64,000 nt of DNA from Desmodesmus armatus (GCA_007449985.2 VIIQ02000562.1:124001-188000), one strand, 5' to 3'. Shown: positions 48,485-59,169, numbered from the stretch's first letter. A program made the numbers and translations. The notes: generated by a model from the sequence alone, not told the origin.

Positions 48485-49169
48485 ACACACGTCAATCCCC
48501 TGCTGGACTAACGCTCAGCCTGCTCGACAACTGCGTGGCTACGCCTCCTCTCCCCAGAGCAGGAAGAGCGGAAGGACAGTACCCGCCTCATCTCCACCGG
48601 ACTGCACCACTGCAGAAAAAAGGAAGGAAGCAATATCCCAGCACACACAACCCAACCAGCCACACACAGCATGAGCCCACCCTGCCGACCAACCCCCACA
48701 AGCATCTGCGAAGGCCACACGCAGTGACTGGAGAACAGCACAACAAAGTGGGCACGCAGATAAAAGACCAGCGAACAACGGGAAAAGCACCAAGGGCACA
48801 CCACCCCACTCAGCTGCACCCTGCTCAGCTACCCTCTTACCCCACTCTGGACATTCAGCAGTCGGCTGGCACCGCAGCACCCTTTGCATGCGTCCTTCCA
48901 GCATACAAGCACAAGCACACAGAACACGAACATCACAAACAAACAACGGCACGCGCAAACACACAGCAGGAATAACACATCCAAGCAGCCTGGGACATTT
49001 CCATACACAAACAGGCACAAAGGCGGCACTCTGGCAACGCTGACAAACAGACACCGCCATTTGTGCGCACACGGCACTGCGCACGCTATACCTTCAGGCA
49101 ACGCAGCATCTGCAGTCCCTGTCCCAAGGTTGCCTAACTACAAGTAAGGCTGACAAGCAGACATCAGGC

Positions 49170-52074
49170 CTACACAACAGAAAATTGGAAGCCAAGCACC
49201 ACGCCAGTGACAGAGTCGAAGGCAACAGCCGCCACCGAGTAAGTAGCTGGCAGGGGTAGCGGCTGTGTCTGCTTCGCCACTAGCAGCGCATACTGTGTGC
49301 CAGCAGCCATGCAAAGCAGCTGGGCTGTTGTCTGCAGACCCTGCATATCCCTGAACTCTGGCTGGCTGGTCAGACCTAGGACAGTGTACCCGTCAGCCAT
49401 CAGCAGAGCCTTTGCATTGCTGATGGCTGCTGTCACGACAGGATCCTGCACTGCTGCTGGCTGCTGCTGGGCTGCGCTGCCTGGAGGGAACCCCTGAAAC
49501 GCAGCACCAGCTGGTGCTGCAGCTCCCGGTGGCAAGCCCACCGGCACCCAGCCCTGGGGGCAGCAGCTCCTGCACCTGCCAGGCCAGACACAGATGCCGC
49601 TGCTGCTGCCATCGCTGCCGGCTGCGCGCCTGCCACAAACCCTCCCATACCAACAGGCGCTGGGAAGCCACCAGCAGCAGCGTTTGTCAGGGCTGCAGCC
49701 GCTGCGGCAGCCAGGTCTGCGGACGGCTGGTTTCCAAATGCTGCAGGTGGTGCATAGCTCCCGGGTGGTGCTGCTGCATGGGAAGTCCCGTACTGTTGGG
49801 CGGCCAACATCATCCCAAACTGAACGGCAGTTGCAACGTCAACCGCTGCTGCTGCAGCGACTTGCTTCTTGCGGCTGGCGCGCGGCTTCCTGGGGGCCTT
49901 GCCAGCGGGCTTGCCAGCGGGCTTGCCAGCGGCCCCAGAGACAACACCTGCTGCTGCAGCTGCTGCCGCGTGTGCTGCTGTGCCCTGTGCCCCGGCTGCT
50001 GCTGCAGCGGCGATGGATGCTGCCAAGGGGTTGGGCACTGCAAACTGCCCCCCAGCAGGAGGCGCTGGCGGTCCCATGGGCCCCCTCGGTGCTGCTGTTG
50101 CTGCGCCTCGCTCCGCAGACACACCAGCTGCTGCTGCTGCGGCGGCGGGGTTTGGCATTTGTGAATGCTGACCCGTAGTAGGGGCCGTTGGCTGCCCCCT
50201 CAATGCTGCCGCTGCAACCGCCTCCGCTGCCTCGCTCTGCTCAAACGCTTCAAAACCAGCTAGTGCTGCTGCTGCGGCTGCGGTCGCTGCGGCGGCTTCG
50301 GCGTGGAGCGCTGCGTGCTGACCCCCAGCAGGAGGCACCGGCTGCCCCATGGGCGCCGCTGCTGCTGCCGTAGCAGTTGCTGCGGCCTGCCCTGCACCAT
50401 CTGCTGCTGCGCCCTGCCCTGCGCCAGCTGCTGCTGGTGCGCTGGCTGCTGCAGGGTTGCGATCTTGTGAAGGCTCACCCCCTGCAGGCGGTGCATCCCC
50501 CTCTGGTCCCACCTCTGCTGGTGTGCGTCCCTCTGTGCCCGCTGCTGCTGCAGTGGCGCCGGGTGCAGCTGCTGCCTGCACGCCAGCCCCTGGCTCTGTG
50601 ACAGGTGTGTCTGCACTGGGGTGCGTAGCGGCTGCTGGGTTACCTGCTGCAGCTGCTGCCTGCACTCCAGCCCCAGGCTCTGTGACAGGTGTGTCTGCAC
50701 TGGGGTGCGTAGCGGCTGCTGGGTTGCCTGCTGCAGCTGCAGCATCACCGCCCTGCAGGTTTGTACACATCAGGAAGGACCATGTTGGTCAAGTATTGAG
50801 TGAACATCACGGGCCGCTGCAAGCGCAGGCTGCACCTACATGCATGCGGTGTGAAGCGGGAAAGTGCCACAAAGGCCGTGGACTGCAGCAAACATGTACA
50901 GAGTTCTCTGGATGGTGCACCACAGGTCACTGGCAAGAGGTTGTGGCATAACCGCAGAGGCTGAAAAGGGGCCGTCACAGCAGGGTGTGCACTCACCATT
51001 ACGGCATCCTTCAGGGTGTTGACCAGATGCATGAGGGCGCGGCTGACCTGGGGTGCAAACCGTGAGTCTGCGCTCAACGCATTTGCCAGCGGCCCCACAC
51101 CATCGACCACAGCAAAGACCGCCTTGTCATGCGTGATCCTTTTGTAGATGCCGCGCTGGGCCTGGGCGGCATACTCCTCAGGGTGGGTGCTCTCGTGGTT
51201 GCCCAGTATTACGCCACCCAGCACGTGGAGGGACGAGCAGCCCAGCAGCTCTCCGGCCTTGATCGCCTGCAGGGAGGGTGCACAAGGCCACACAGAGCTA
51301 TCACAAGTGTGCAGTCGCAGCGCTTCCCGGGGGCGCAGAACCTCCCTGCTCCAGTAGGATTCTGATGCATCCTGCAGCAAGACGGCTCAACAAGCACTGG
51401 CGAACGGTATGCACATCATCATAACTGCCGGTGGCTTGCAGTGGGTTTCAGTGCTCATCAGATGATGTTGCTGCTGCTGCTGGCCCTGATGGCTTTCGTG
51501 CAGCAGACAACGGTCCAGGATGCAAACCCACCTGTAAGTTGTACTTGATGTTGTCCAGCTGCACCCTGTAGTTGTGCGCAGCCTTCAGGGTCACCTTCTC
51601 TGGCTGCTGGCTGCCTGGGCGGCCATCATAGAAGCAGATGGCCGACACCCGGTCCTTTGCCTTCTCCCTCCTCTTGGCTGCTTTGGAGGGGGGTTTGTCA
51701 CGTGGGGTTTGACACCATCTGCAGGCAGTCACCCTGTGGAAGAAAACAAGCAGCAAGAGGTCAACAACAACTCTCAACTAACCACTAATTCAGGCTGGAG
51801 GCAAGGAGCTTGCTCACAACCCGTTCAGACATTACCTTTGCCCATTCTGCACTTGCCCATTCTGGACCAAACAGTCAGCGTTTGAGCACGTCCAGGGCTG
51901 AAGGTTGCCCAAGCTGCTGGGGTGCATCACCCGCCTCCGCTTCCGCCTGCTGCTGTCCTGCCCCGTGCTGTCCCCTGCGTCATCAACCTCCTCCTCCATC
52001 TCCACCTCCTCCTCCCCCTCCCCCAAATCCCCCTCCTCCCCTAGCGGCACACCGAGCCCCTCCAAGCCAGCCAT
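49170..52074 (-). CDS. Ala-rich protein with an acidic N-terminus and a RanBP2-like zinc finger, function unknown
   Basis: The ATG at 52074 opens MAGLEGLGVPLGEEGDLGE, a strongly acidic segment, then SRRKRRR (possible nuclear signal) and PWTCSNADCLVQNGQ. The following exon (to about 51533) begins VTACRWCQTPRDKPP. Together W-x-C-x4-C...N...C-x2-C fits a RanBP2-type zinc finger split by an intron. Exon 3 (about 51268-51000) reads IKAGELLGCSSLHVLGGVIL and ITHDKAVFAVVDGVGPLANA. A large Ala/Pro-rich exon (from about 50755) has a 26-residue unit with THPSADTPVTEPGAG present twice, and KPAGKPAGKAPRKPRASRKK. The end (GLQTTAQLLCMAAGTQYALL) is in a different frame from about 49547 to the stop at 49170. 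RanBP2 fingers bind RNA or ubiquitin, so a nuclear or RNA role is possible; I would not go further. Confidence 0.5.
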
Positions 52075-52502
52075 GTTTGATCAGCTGATGGGTGCTGATG
52101 GGGCAAACCGTCCTGATGGCTGAGGAGGCGTTGCCAGCTTGCAAAGAGATGATCAAACGGCGCTCTGTGTGTCACATACCTCCTCTTTAGCTATCTGTCT
52201 TGTTGCGCAACTCATTTCAAAACGGCCGTTGTTTGGCTTCTGCTAACAACGCCCTTGACTGGGCGTATATGCGATCAATCTTCGTTGAAACGTTTCGTAA
52301 ACTGGAACAAACATCGCATATGCACACCTGTGCATCTTCCAACTTTTATCCTATATACCAGAGTGCCTGGGTTGCGTTGTGCTGATCGATGTTGAGCTCT
52401 GGCAGCCAGTATCCGGTTCTTCACAGCGGTTGAAAACTGTGAGTTGACTTTTGGGGGGTAGGGGGTGGTGGCATGCCATTTTACAACTTAAAATTTTACA
52501 AC
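52075..52502. other. Intergenic spacer
   Basis: About 430 bases, relatively AT-rich (for example TTTTACAACTTAAAA near 52480-52506). It lies upstream of the RanBP2-like gene and should hold its promoter. No coding or RNA feature is recognisable. Confidence 0.45.
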
Positions 52503-52664
52503 TTAAAACTGGCACAAGGAAGCGTTCCAAGGCTGAATGACAGTCTGCTGCACACAACTCATGTCAACAGAAGCGGCCCAGACTGGATCTAAACACCTTC
52601 CACAAAGTCTGGTTTTCGCCTGAAACCTTGCCACAAACTTCTTAGCTGCAGGCTGCTCGAACTC

Positions 52665-52707
<43 letters not shown>

Positions 52708-53063
52708 TCTACCTCGACCTCGCCCTCAGACAGGGGGGCTGCTGTTGCTGCTGCTGCTGGTGATGATGATGATGATGCTGCACGGGTCTTGCCCGTTGCA
52801 GATGGCTGCTGCCGGGGCTGCTTCCGCTGGGACCCCTTTTTGCCGGCAGTCATCTTCGCTGCATCTTCTCTGTTCTGATCCAGCAGCTGCTGCCCAACCG
52901 CGCCCCACCTGTTATAATCCCAAAACAGGCAAGGCGGGTTGGACCTGCTGTTGTGCTCCTTTTCACACACGCCTGCCAACTCCCCCCACACCCAGTCCTG
53001 CACTGTACTCTTGCCCAAGCTGTGCTCAGCCACTGCAGTCATCATAGCACAGCATAACACCAT
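52503..53063 (-). CDS. Hypothetical ORF, possibly the 3' exon of the gene beginning at 53725
   Basis: A 186-codon open frame with DWVWGELAGVCEKEHNSRSN and CLFWDYNRWGAVGQQLLDQN, then a Ser/Ala-rich stretch with an acidic patch and a poly-Ala run, and a Cys-containing end (RLCGRCLDPVW). An acceptor at about 53034 (ACTGCAG before GGCTGAGCAC) would make it a downstream exon instead of an independent gene. The Trp/Tyr-rich block looks like a real domain but I cannot name it. Confidence 0.35.
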
Positions 53064-53200
53064 CGCACATCAGACGTTGCATTTGCTTGCATGCGTTCTG
53101 GACAAGTTGATGCTGGATGTCATTGTGTCAGTAATGCTGGCATGCACGAGACCCCACCACAGAATAGCCCAGACTCAGCATACTTGCAGAGACATCGCAC

Positions 53201-53725
53201 TCACGTGCTCCTTGGGGTGCGCTTTTTTGTGTGCTTCGTGACAATTTTCAGGGCAGCAACAGCTGCTGCTCGTTTTGGCCTGCTGCTGCTGCCAGTACAC
53301 GCCGCCTCAGCAACTGCTGCCTTGTCGCACTTCTTCCTGCTGCCACTTGCTTCCTGTTCCGGCATGTCATCGTCTTCTTTGTCTGTGCTGGACTCGGTGC
53401 TGGTGCTGGTATTGATGCTGGTACCACTGCTGCCATCACCGCTGCTGTCGCTGTCACTGCTGGCTCCAGTGTTGCTGCTTCTGCTGTTGCCCCTGCGGAC
53501 AGGCCTGCCCTTACCTCTTCCCCTCCCCCTGTCCCTTCCCCTTCCCCTCCCTGTGGTGGCGCTGTTGACCACACGGCGTCTCACTGATCCCTTCTGTCCG
53601 CCCCGTTTGCCCGATGCATAGCTCACTGCTCCCTCATTGAACTCAATCAACTTCTCCTCTATCACCTGTTCTGACTTCTGCATGACATATTCGAAGCTAT
53701 CCTGCGGATTTTCTGATTGACTCAT
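53201..53725 (-). CDS. Hypothetical RG-rich basic protein
   Basis: From the first ATG (53725) the frame encodes MSQSENPQDSFEYVMQKSEQ, a short helical region, then an Arg/Gly block (TTGRGRGRDRGRGRGKG) typical of nucleic-acid-binding tails. A Ser/Asp-rich low-complexity run and a basic end (RPKRAAAVAALKIVTKHTKK) follow. No catalytic domain is seen. It may splice to the frame at 52503-53034 as one nuclear protein. Confidence that it is a gene is moderate; function is unknown. Confidence 0.4.
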   Translation of the reverse strand: MSQSENPQDSFEYVMQKSEQVIEEKLIEFNEGAVSYASGKRGGQKGSVRRRVVNSATTGRGRGRDRGRGRGKGRPVRRGNSRSSNTGASSDSDSSGDGSSGTSINTSTSTESSTDKEDDDMPEQEASGSRKKCDKAAVAEAACTGSSSRPKRAAAVAALKIVTKHTKKRTPRST

Positions 53726-54164
53726 CTTGCGATCAGTAACAGACCCCTGCTGCTCTTTGGCACCTCTAGGTTTGGAATGGACCTCAACTAGGTGAATGCC
53801 ATGTGGCAGCAGTGTGTTTCCTTCAGCCAATCCCCTCCATAATCAATTCAAACGTTCCTGCCCTAGTTGGTTGCTGACAACGTCCTGATTAGTCATGTAT
53901 TCAAATTAGAGTGATGTCACAAATGCTGTCTGTCAATCTCTACTGGTCCAAGGCAGTCCAGCTACCGTCCAGCCTACTTTCTCTTGTTTTGATCGACCTT
54001 CTTGTCCATTTGCAAAGCTTGCGTGCACTGGAGTACAGCAGCAGGCTTACAACAGCAGCAGGGAGTTGGGGAGAAGGCTCTCTATCGATCTAGCTATCTC
54101 CCTCGATCAGATGTTTGATCTCAACAGATCGATCTAAACGTACTCGCGCTTGTCATCAACGAAC
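53726..54164. other. Intergenic region with clustered GATC motifs
   Basis: About 440 bases between divergent candidate genes. Around 54085-54135 there are five or more GATC tetramers in about 50 bases (CGATCTAGC, CGATCAG, TTTGATC, AGATCGATC). Otherwise featureless. Confidence 0.4.
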
Positions 54165-54236
54165 ATGTCGATCGGCAGTGTGGGGATGCCTCTTTTGTTG
54201 TTCATCCTGGTGGGCGCCCCCTTTGGTGTGTATACG
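54165..54236 (+). CDS. Possible signal-peptide first exon of a secreted or membrane protein
   Basis: The ATG at 54165 gives MSIGSVGMPLLLFILVGAPF, a convincing hydrophobic signal sequence. A possible donor (TTTG before GTGTGT) follows directly; without splicing the frame stops after 25 codons. Downstream lie the 826-bp tandem units and the membrane-protein frame. Linking them into one gene is inference. Confidence 0.35.
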
Positions 54237-54354
54237 CTATGACTGTATCACGTTGGTTGTCTCTGCAAGGATTTATTGTGCTCGTAAGCAGCAGGAAGCT
54301 CTCGAGATGGAAGTCAAAGTTTACGCGCGCAGATGTGGCTGGTGCTCTCCGCAG

Positions 54355-56044
54355 CATGCATGCATGTCCCACGTTGTCCTGCGGATCTTATGCTGCCTGT
54401 CATGTGTGCATGCAGCTGAGACAGCGGCTTCGTGCTGCCAGCAAGGACTCCTGCATGCAACAACTGCTAAGTTCGTGGGCTGCTGCTGTGCTGATGCCCA
54501 CCTGCAGGTGCATGCACCGCCCGCCCTGACCCATCAAACTACACCATGGTCATCCGTGCGTGTCAAGTGAACGCCCCGTACGCCCAGGAGGCCGTGCCTT
54601 GGACGGGAGGCTCCATCCCCAAAGGTTGTGTGTGTGTTTGTGCGTGAGGCTGTGCTGGCACCCCCTTTCAACAGCACCAGCTCAGATCGGCACGGTACGC
54701 CAATATGCCGCGATGGGCTGGTGCTGTTGAGGGGCGGGTTGTCTCTGCAGGTGACAGCATGGTTGTCCGCAAGGGTGTACAACTGGTGCCGCCCACGGCA
54801 GCTCCTGCGTTGTGCTGATCTGACCCGACCCGGCCTGCTCCTCCCGCTGCTGCCTTGTGTCCTGCTGTCATGCCAACGCTCAAGCAGGCCCTGCACATGC
54901 TACCGTCAGCGCCCGTCAGCCAGAGTGCAACGGCACCGATGCGGATTGCCACACGACCCGCCTCTCGCCGCCATCACCTTCCTGTGCTTGGTCCGGTGCC
55001 CTCGTGCTACAATCGAGACGCCCCCTGCTCGCCATGGACGCCGGGCACTCCATCGGAGAGGAAAGGAATCATGGTGAGAAGGATGCGTCACAGCTGCCAT
55101 CCATGCCCGAGTAGTGGTGTGGTGTGGCCAGAGCAGCAGGCATGCCACTGGGTCGTTGAGCGTCTCAGGCAGCGCCATGCGCAGCATGCATGTCCCACGT
55201 TGTCCTGCGGATCTTATGCTGCCTGTCATGTGTGCATGCAGCTGAGACAGCGGCTTCGTGCTGCCAGCAAGGACTCCTGCATGCAACAACTGCTAAGTTT
55301 GTGGGCTGCTGCTGTGCTGATGCCCACCTGCAGGTGCATGCACCGCCCGCCCTGACCCATCAAACTACACCATGGTCATCCGTGCGTGTCAAGTGAACGC
55401 CCCGTACGCCCAGGAGGCCGTGCCTTGGACGGGAGGCTCCATCCCCAAAGGTTGTGTGTGTGTTTGTGCGTGAGGCTGTGCTGGCACCCCCTTTCAACAG
55501 CACCAGCTCAGATCGGCACGGTACGCCAATATGCCGCGATGGGCTGGTGCTGTTGAGGGGCGGGTTGTCTCTGCAGGTGACAGCATGGTTGTCCGCAAGG
55601 GTGTACAACTGGTGCCGCCCACGGCAGCTCCTGCGTTGTGCTGATCTGACCCGACCCGGCCTGCTCCTCCCGCTGCTGCCTTGTGTCCTGCTGTCATGCC
55701 AACGCTCAAGCAGGCCCTGCACATGCTACCGTCAGCGCCCGTCAGCCAGAGTGCAACGGCACCGATGCGGATTGCCACACGACCCGCCTCTCGCCGCCAT
55801 CACCTTCCTGTGCTTGGTCCGGTGCCCTCGTGCTACAATCGAGACGCCCCCTGCTCGCCATGGACGCCGGGCACTCCATCGGAGAGGAAAGGAATCATGG
55901 TGAGAAGGATGCGTCACAGCTGCCATCCATGCCCGAGTAGTGGTGTGGTGTGGCCAGAGCAGCAGGCATGCCACTGGGTCGTTGAGCGTCTCAGGCAGCG
56001 CCATGCGCAGCATGCATGTCCCACGTTGTCCTGCGGATCTTATG
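54355..56044 (+). repeat. 826-bp near-perfect tandem duplication with a third truncated copy
   Basis: Units run 54355-55180 and 55181-56006; a 38-bp fragment of a third copy follows at 56007-56044. The two full units match base for base wherever I compared them except near 54476/55302 (C versus T). The third copy lacks a 12-base CTGCCTGTCATG. Each unit contains coding-looking pieces such as NYTMVIRACQVNAPYAQEAV and TPICRDGLVLLRGGLSLQ, and a piece near its 3' end resembles a diverged sequence at 56220-56340. So the unit may be an exon block. 826 is not a multiple of three. Confidence 0.9.
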
Positions 56045-56303
56045 TGTGCATGAGACAATAGCCTGTGTTGGGGGAGTGCAGCCATTTTCGAGGCCCATGT
56101 GACGTATTGATATGCTCTTGTATGCATGCAGTTGGGACTACGACTGGCAGCTGCGTTTCCAACCATTATGTAACTTTGGCATCACCACCACTGAAGTCAC
56201 CATGCTGCTGGTCCAGCACTTCGTTGCTGCCCCCACGCCGGTCATTTACTACGAATACCGGGCATTCCTCCAAAGAGGATGGTGATCATGATGGTGAGGA
56301 AGG

Positions 56304-57767
56304 TTGTGTCACGAATGCCATCATGTGCAGAAGCATGGTCACAGCATCCAGGGTAAAGTCTCAAGTGCCACGCACACGCACCGCACCACGGCATGCATTG
56401 TACCCATGCCATGCGGCACCGTACTGACATGCTCTTTGATGCATGCAGGGACTACGACTTGTGCTGACCGCAACACTATTGGCACCCCTCAAGAACTGGC
56501 CTTGGCTGTCATCGTAAGACTTGTGGTGTGCTGTTCATCGTTGAGGTTCCATGGTTTCACCCTTGGCACTGTTCAACACATGGGTGTCCTGCCGACTATG
56601 CAATACGACTGGTGGTGGCAGCGGCATGCAATCAGGCTCAGTGTAGGTGCTGCTGTGCCCGATCGTTTCCATCTGAAGCTTTCAAGCTGGAGCTACACGT
56701 GGTGGACCCAAGACAACCAGCTGGTGTTGCTTCTGATGTGCAACGTATTCTGCAAGCTTGCCATCTTTGCAACATCAACTGGCATGGCGCTTGGGCTTGC
56801 TGCATGCTGTTTTGGCGTTACTGTTCTGGCGCCATGCGGTGTCATCAGTGTTCCTGTATGGCTATCCATCTTTCAATGGACAACACCAGGTGCCGCCTTA
56901 ATCAATGCGATTTGTCAGTTTCTTCATTCAGGACTAGATGACTGGATTGACGGATGTCAAGCCTTGTGTGATGACGTGGTTGTTTATGGGTCTCTGGGTC
57001 ATCTGTGCCAGTCACTCTCTGGTGATGTCTGCACCGTGGCTTTGCTGGTTACAAAGCCTTGTTGTGTGGGCGTGGTTGCACATCTGGTTGGAATAGCTTT
57101 TGGGAAGATGCCAGGCACTACAAGCTTTCTGGTATCATTTGTACTGGTCAACCTCTCTCCCGGACTCCTTCGCCTGGTCGTCGGGGCTGTTGGAATGCTG
57201 ATTGGAACACTTTCAGGCATGGCCGGCAAGGTTACAAAGCGGGGGCAGCGGAGCTGGCAGGATGGCTCCCTCCTGCCGATGCTGGTGCTTCTGCTGACTC
57301 TACCAGTACTTGCCCAAGCAACTGGGGCGGTCACTGGAGCAGCCGGGGCTGTCACTGGAGCAGCAGGTATGTATATGCTCTGACAGCTATGCAAGTGGCA
57401 TTTGCAATAGTATCGGGCAAGCATTGCAATGTCATATCCATGATGTATTCACGTACCTTGTTGCCCACCAAGGCTATACCAACATAGGGTGCAAACCGCC
57501 AATAGTACCACATCAACCACTCACAAGTGACTTGTAATCACAGGAGTATCAAGCGGCTTTGTCAGTGGTACAGTGCCAGTCACTGCAATTGCAAGTGGGG
57601 CAGCTGGGGCAGTTGCAGGGGCCACTGCAAGGGCAGCTACTGGTGGCACAGCTGCGACAGCTACTGGACACGTTGTGCCCAGTGCACTGGAAACTCTTTT
57701 ATGTTGTCCCGACCCGGCGCTTCAAATGAGTCGTTTTGAAGAGGCCTTGAGGCGTGCTGATGGGGAT
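56304..57767 (+). pseudogene. Multi-pass membrane protein frame, truncated by the chromovirus LTR
   Basis: An open frame to a donor at 57366 (phase 1) joins an exon at 57544-57767 with correct phase. Before the junction it shows several hydrophobic segments (LVLLLMCNVFCKLAIFATST, LAACCFGVTVLAPCGVISVP, FLVSFVLVNLSPGLLRLVVG, LLPMLVLLLTLPVLAQATG) and the repeated GAVTGAAGAVTGAAG. The second exon is Gly/Ala/Thr-rich and ends SRFEEALRRADGD. The next three codons and the stop (TGT TAT GAG TAA) come from the LTR. The true start is not resolved; a second frame at 56135-56290 reads WDYDWQLRFQPLCNFGITTT and may be an upstream exon. I do not recognise the family. Apparently at least five membrane helices. 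Confidence 0.5.
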
Positions 57768-58087
57768 TGTTATGAGTAAGCTCGATACTTTATCTTTTGG
57801 TTGTCAACGGCCTGTCACAACCGTAATCCGGTTGGTCGGTCGAAGGCCAGTCGACCTTTCGGCATCAAGCACGAGCCCTGCGCTCATGCTCGACACTTCC
57901 AATTCCTTCTGGTTATCTTTCCTACATCATTTCCAGTTGTATCTGTTATCTTGTTCGGTCATTGGTAACCTCGTCGTTCACAGGATTCCCTGAGTCCGAG
58001 CCCAGACTCTCTTTATGGCATCCAAAGTCATAGGAAAGTCTAGTCTTGGCATGCACGCACTGACAGAGCGTTCCACAGCTCTCAACA
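57768..58087 (+). repeat. 5' LTR of the chromovirus
   Basis: 320 bp, starting TGTTATGAG and ending CTCTCAACA, i.e. TG...CA termini. Identical to 63481-63800. It contains inverted pieces (AACCGTAATCCGGTT, GGTCGAAGGCCAGTCGACC). Confidence 0.85.
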
Positions 58088-58089
58088 AG

Positions 58090-58103
58090 TGGTAGCGGAG
58101 ACC
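58090..58103 (+). promoter_or_regulatory. Putative primer-binding site
   Basis: TGGTAGCGGAGACC begins two bases after the LTR end. It resembles the common TGGTATCAGAGC site for initiator tRNA-Met, with differences; the priming tRNA is therefore an inference. A repeat occurs after the second LTR. Confidence 0.5.
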
Positions 58104-58160
58104 TCGGTCTTCGTTGCCCAATTTAGCCCATCAGCTTCCCACTCGCCTTACAATCATCGT

Positions 58161-59102
58161 ATGGAGTTCGAACAGTTCCAGGCGCAGCTGTCGCAGCAGT
58201 CGGAGCATCTTCAACAGCTGATGCAACAGCTTGCGCTGGAGCGGCAGTCGCGTGTGCAGCTGGAACAGCAACTGCAACAGCAGCACGTGATGGCATCGGT
58301 GCGTACACCTAAGCCTCCTGAGACGGACGGTAAGAAACCCACACCGGAGCACTTCTCCGAGGCGTTCGAGGTGTACGTTGCGCAGAAGGGTGTGAATCTC
58401 AACAGCCCTGCAGCTTGCCAGCTTGCAGCAACCTTCTTGAGGGATGCTGCCCTTGATTGGTATGTCATTCACCAGCAGGAGGTGTCAGCAGGTAGAGCAG
58501 CACCCTTCACCAGTTGGCAGCAGATGAAGCAAGCCTTTATGCAGCGCTTTGCACCCTACGACACCCATGAGCTTGCACGCTCCCGGTTGGATAGGCTCCT
58601 GCAAACCCGCAGTGTTGCAGAGTATGCTTCGCAGTACACCGCCCTCATGCTGCAGCTGCCGGCGATGGATGAGGGCACCCGCATTCACTTCTTTGTGCGC
58701 GGCCTCAAGCCCGCAGTGAGAGTGCAGGTGGCCCTCCACCAGCCGCAGTCCTTGGACGCAGCCGTCAGCCTGGCTATGGCAGCCGACACCATGCTGTTTA
58801 GCGGTGGGCTGGCAGCGCTCAACCCCTTCGGCAGCTTTGGCGGCAGCAGCAGCGGTGGCGGTGGCGGTTACCGCAACCCAGCATTTGGCAGCAGGCCCAG
58901 TGGCAGCAGCAGCCACCCCGCCCCCATGGAGCTTGGGTCGCTGCAGCGTGCCCCACAGCGCAACCCTCAGCAACCCCCTACCAGCGGCAAAGTGCCCTAC
59001 TGCAGCTGGCATCACCGCCAAGGGCACTGGACCGCCGACTGTCGTCAGCGTGCTCGCTCAATGCGCACACAGCACCCTGACGGCAAGGCGGCCAAGCAGT
59101 AG
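58161..59102 (+). CDS. gag: Chromovirus Gag
   Basis: 313 codons from the first ATG (MEFEQFQAQLSQQ). The start is a Gln-rich coiled coil, followed by a capsid-like retrotransposon Gag region (AATFLRDAALDWYVIHQQ, FAPYDTHELARSRLDRL, VAEYASQYTALMLQLPAMDE, IHFFVRGLKPAVRVQVA). A Ser/Gly-rich linker leads to YCSWHHRQGHWTADC. That last block has the spacing of a zinc knuckle but reads C-x2-H-x4-H-x4-C, with His in place of the second Cys. Gag packages the RNA into particles. It ends TAG; pol opens in a different frame 20 bases later, so pol is not a simple readthrough product. Confidence 0.9.
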   Translation: MEFEQFQAQLSQQSEHLQQLMQQLALERQSRVQLEQQLQQQHVMASVRTPKPPETDGKKPTPEHFSEAFEVYVAQKGVNLNSPAACQLAATFLRDAALDWYVIHQQEVSAGRAAPFTSWQQMKQAFMQRFAPYDTHELARSRLDRLLQTRSVAEYASQYTALMLQLPAMDEGTRIHFFVRGLKPAVRVQVALHQPQSLDAAVSLAMAADTMLFSGGLAALNPFGSFGGSSSGGGGGYRNPAFGSRPSGSSSHPAPMELGSLQRAPQRNPQQPPTSGKVPYCSWHHRQGHWTADCRQRARSMRTQHPDGKAAKQ

Positions 59103-59169
59103 TTCGCTACTGCTGTGCTAGGAGTGGGCTGTACTGCAAGGCAAGTCGGCTTTGCCCTGCCGTAGCAGT

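Larger units (their letters stand above)
46844..49169. other. Long non-coding stretch downstream of the KDZ transposase
   Basis: About 2.3 kb between two convergent genes, the KDZ gene (plus) and the RanBP2-like gene (minus). It holds a pair of 300-bp direct repeats (listed separately), two C-rich homopolymer tracts inside them, a 28-bp two-copy tandem near 48430, and an A/C-rich segment at 48600-49030. Open frames here on both strands are low-complexity and lack family similarity. Part of it may be the 3' end of the KDZ transposon. Confidence 0.5.

Noticed and set aside
48539..49084. 181-codon Cys/Val-rich frame on the minus strand, and an overlapping plus-strand frame
   Set aside because: Low-complexity A/C-rich DNA with no domain, no splice context and no support from neighbouring exons.
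54628..55903. Paired 149-codon, 94-codon and 85-codon frames repeated 826 bases apart
   Set aside because: The repetition reflects the tandem duplication of DNA; most of these frames run through probable introns, so they are not listed as genes.
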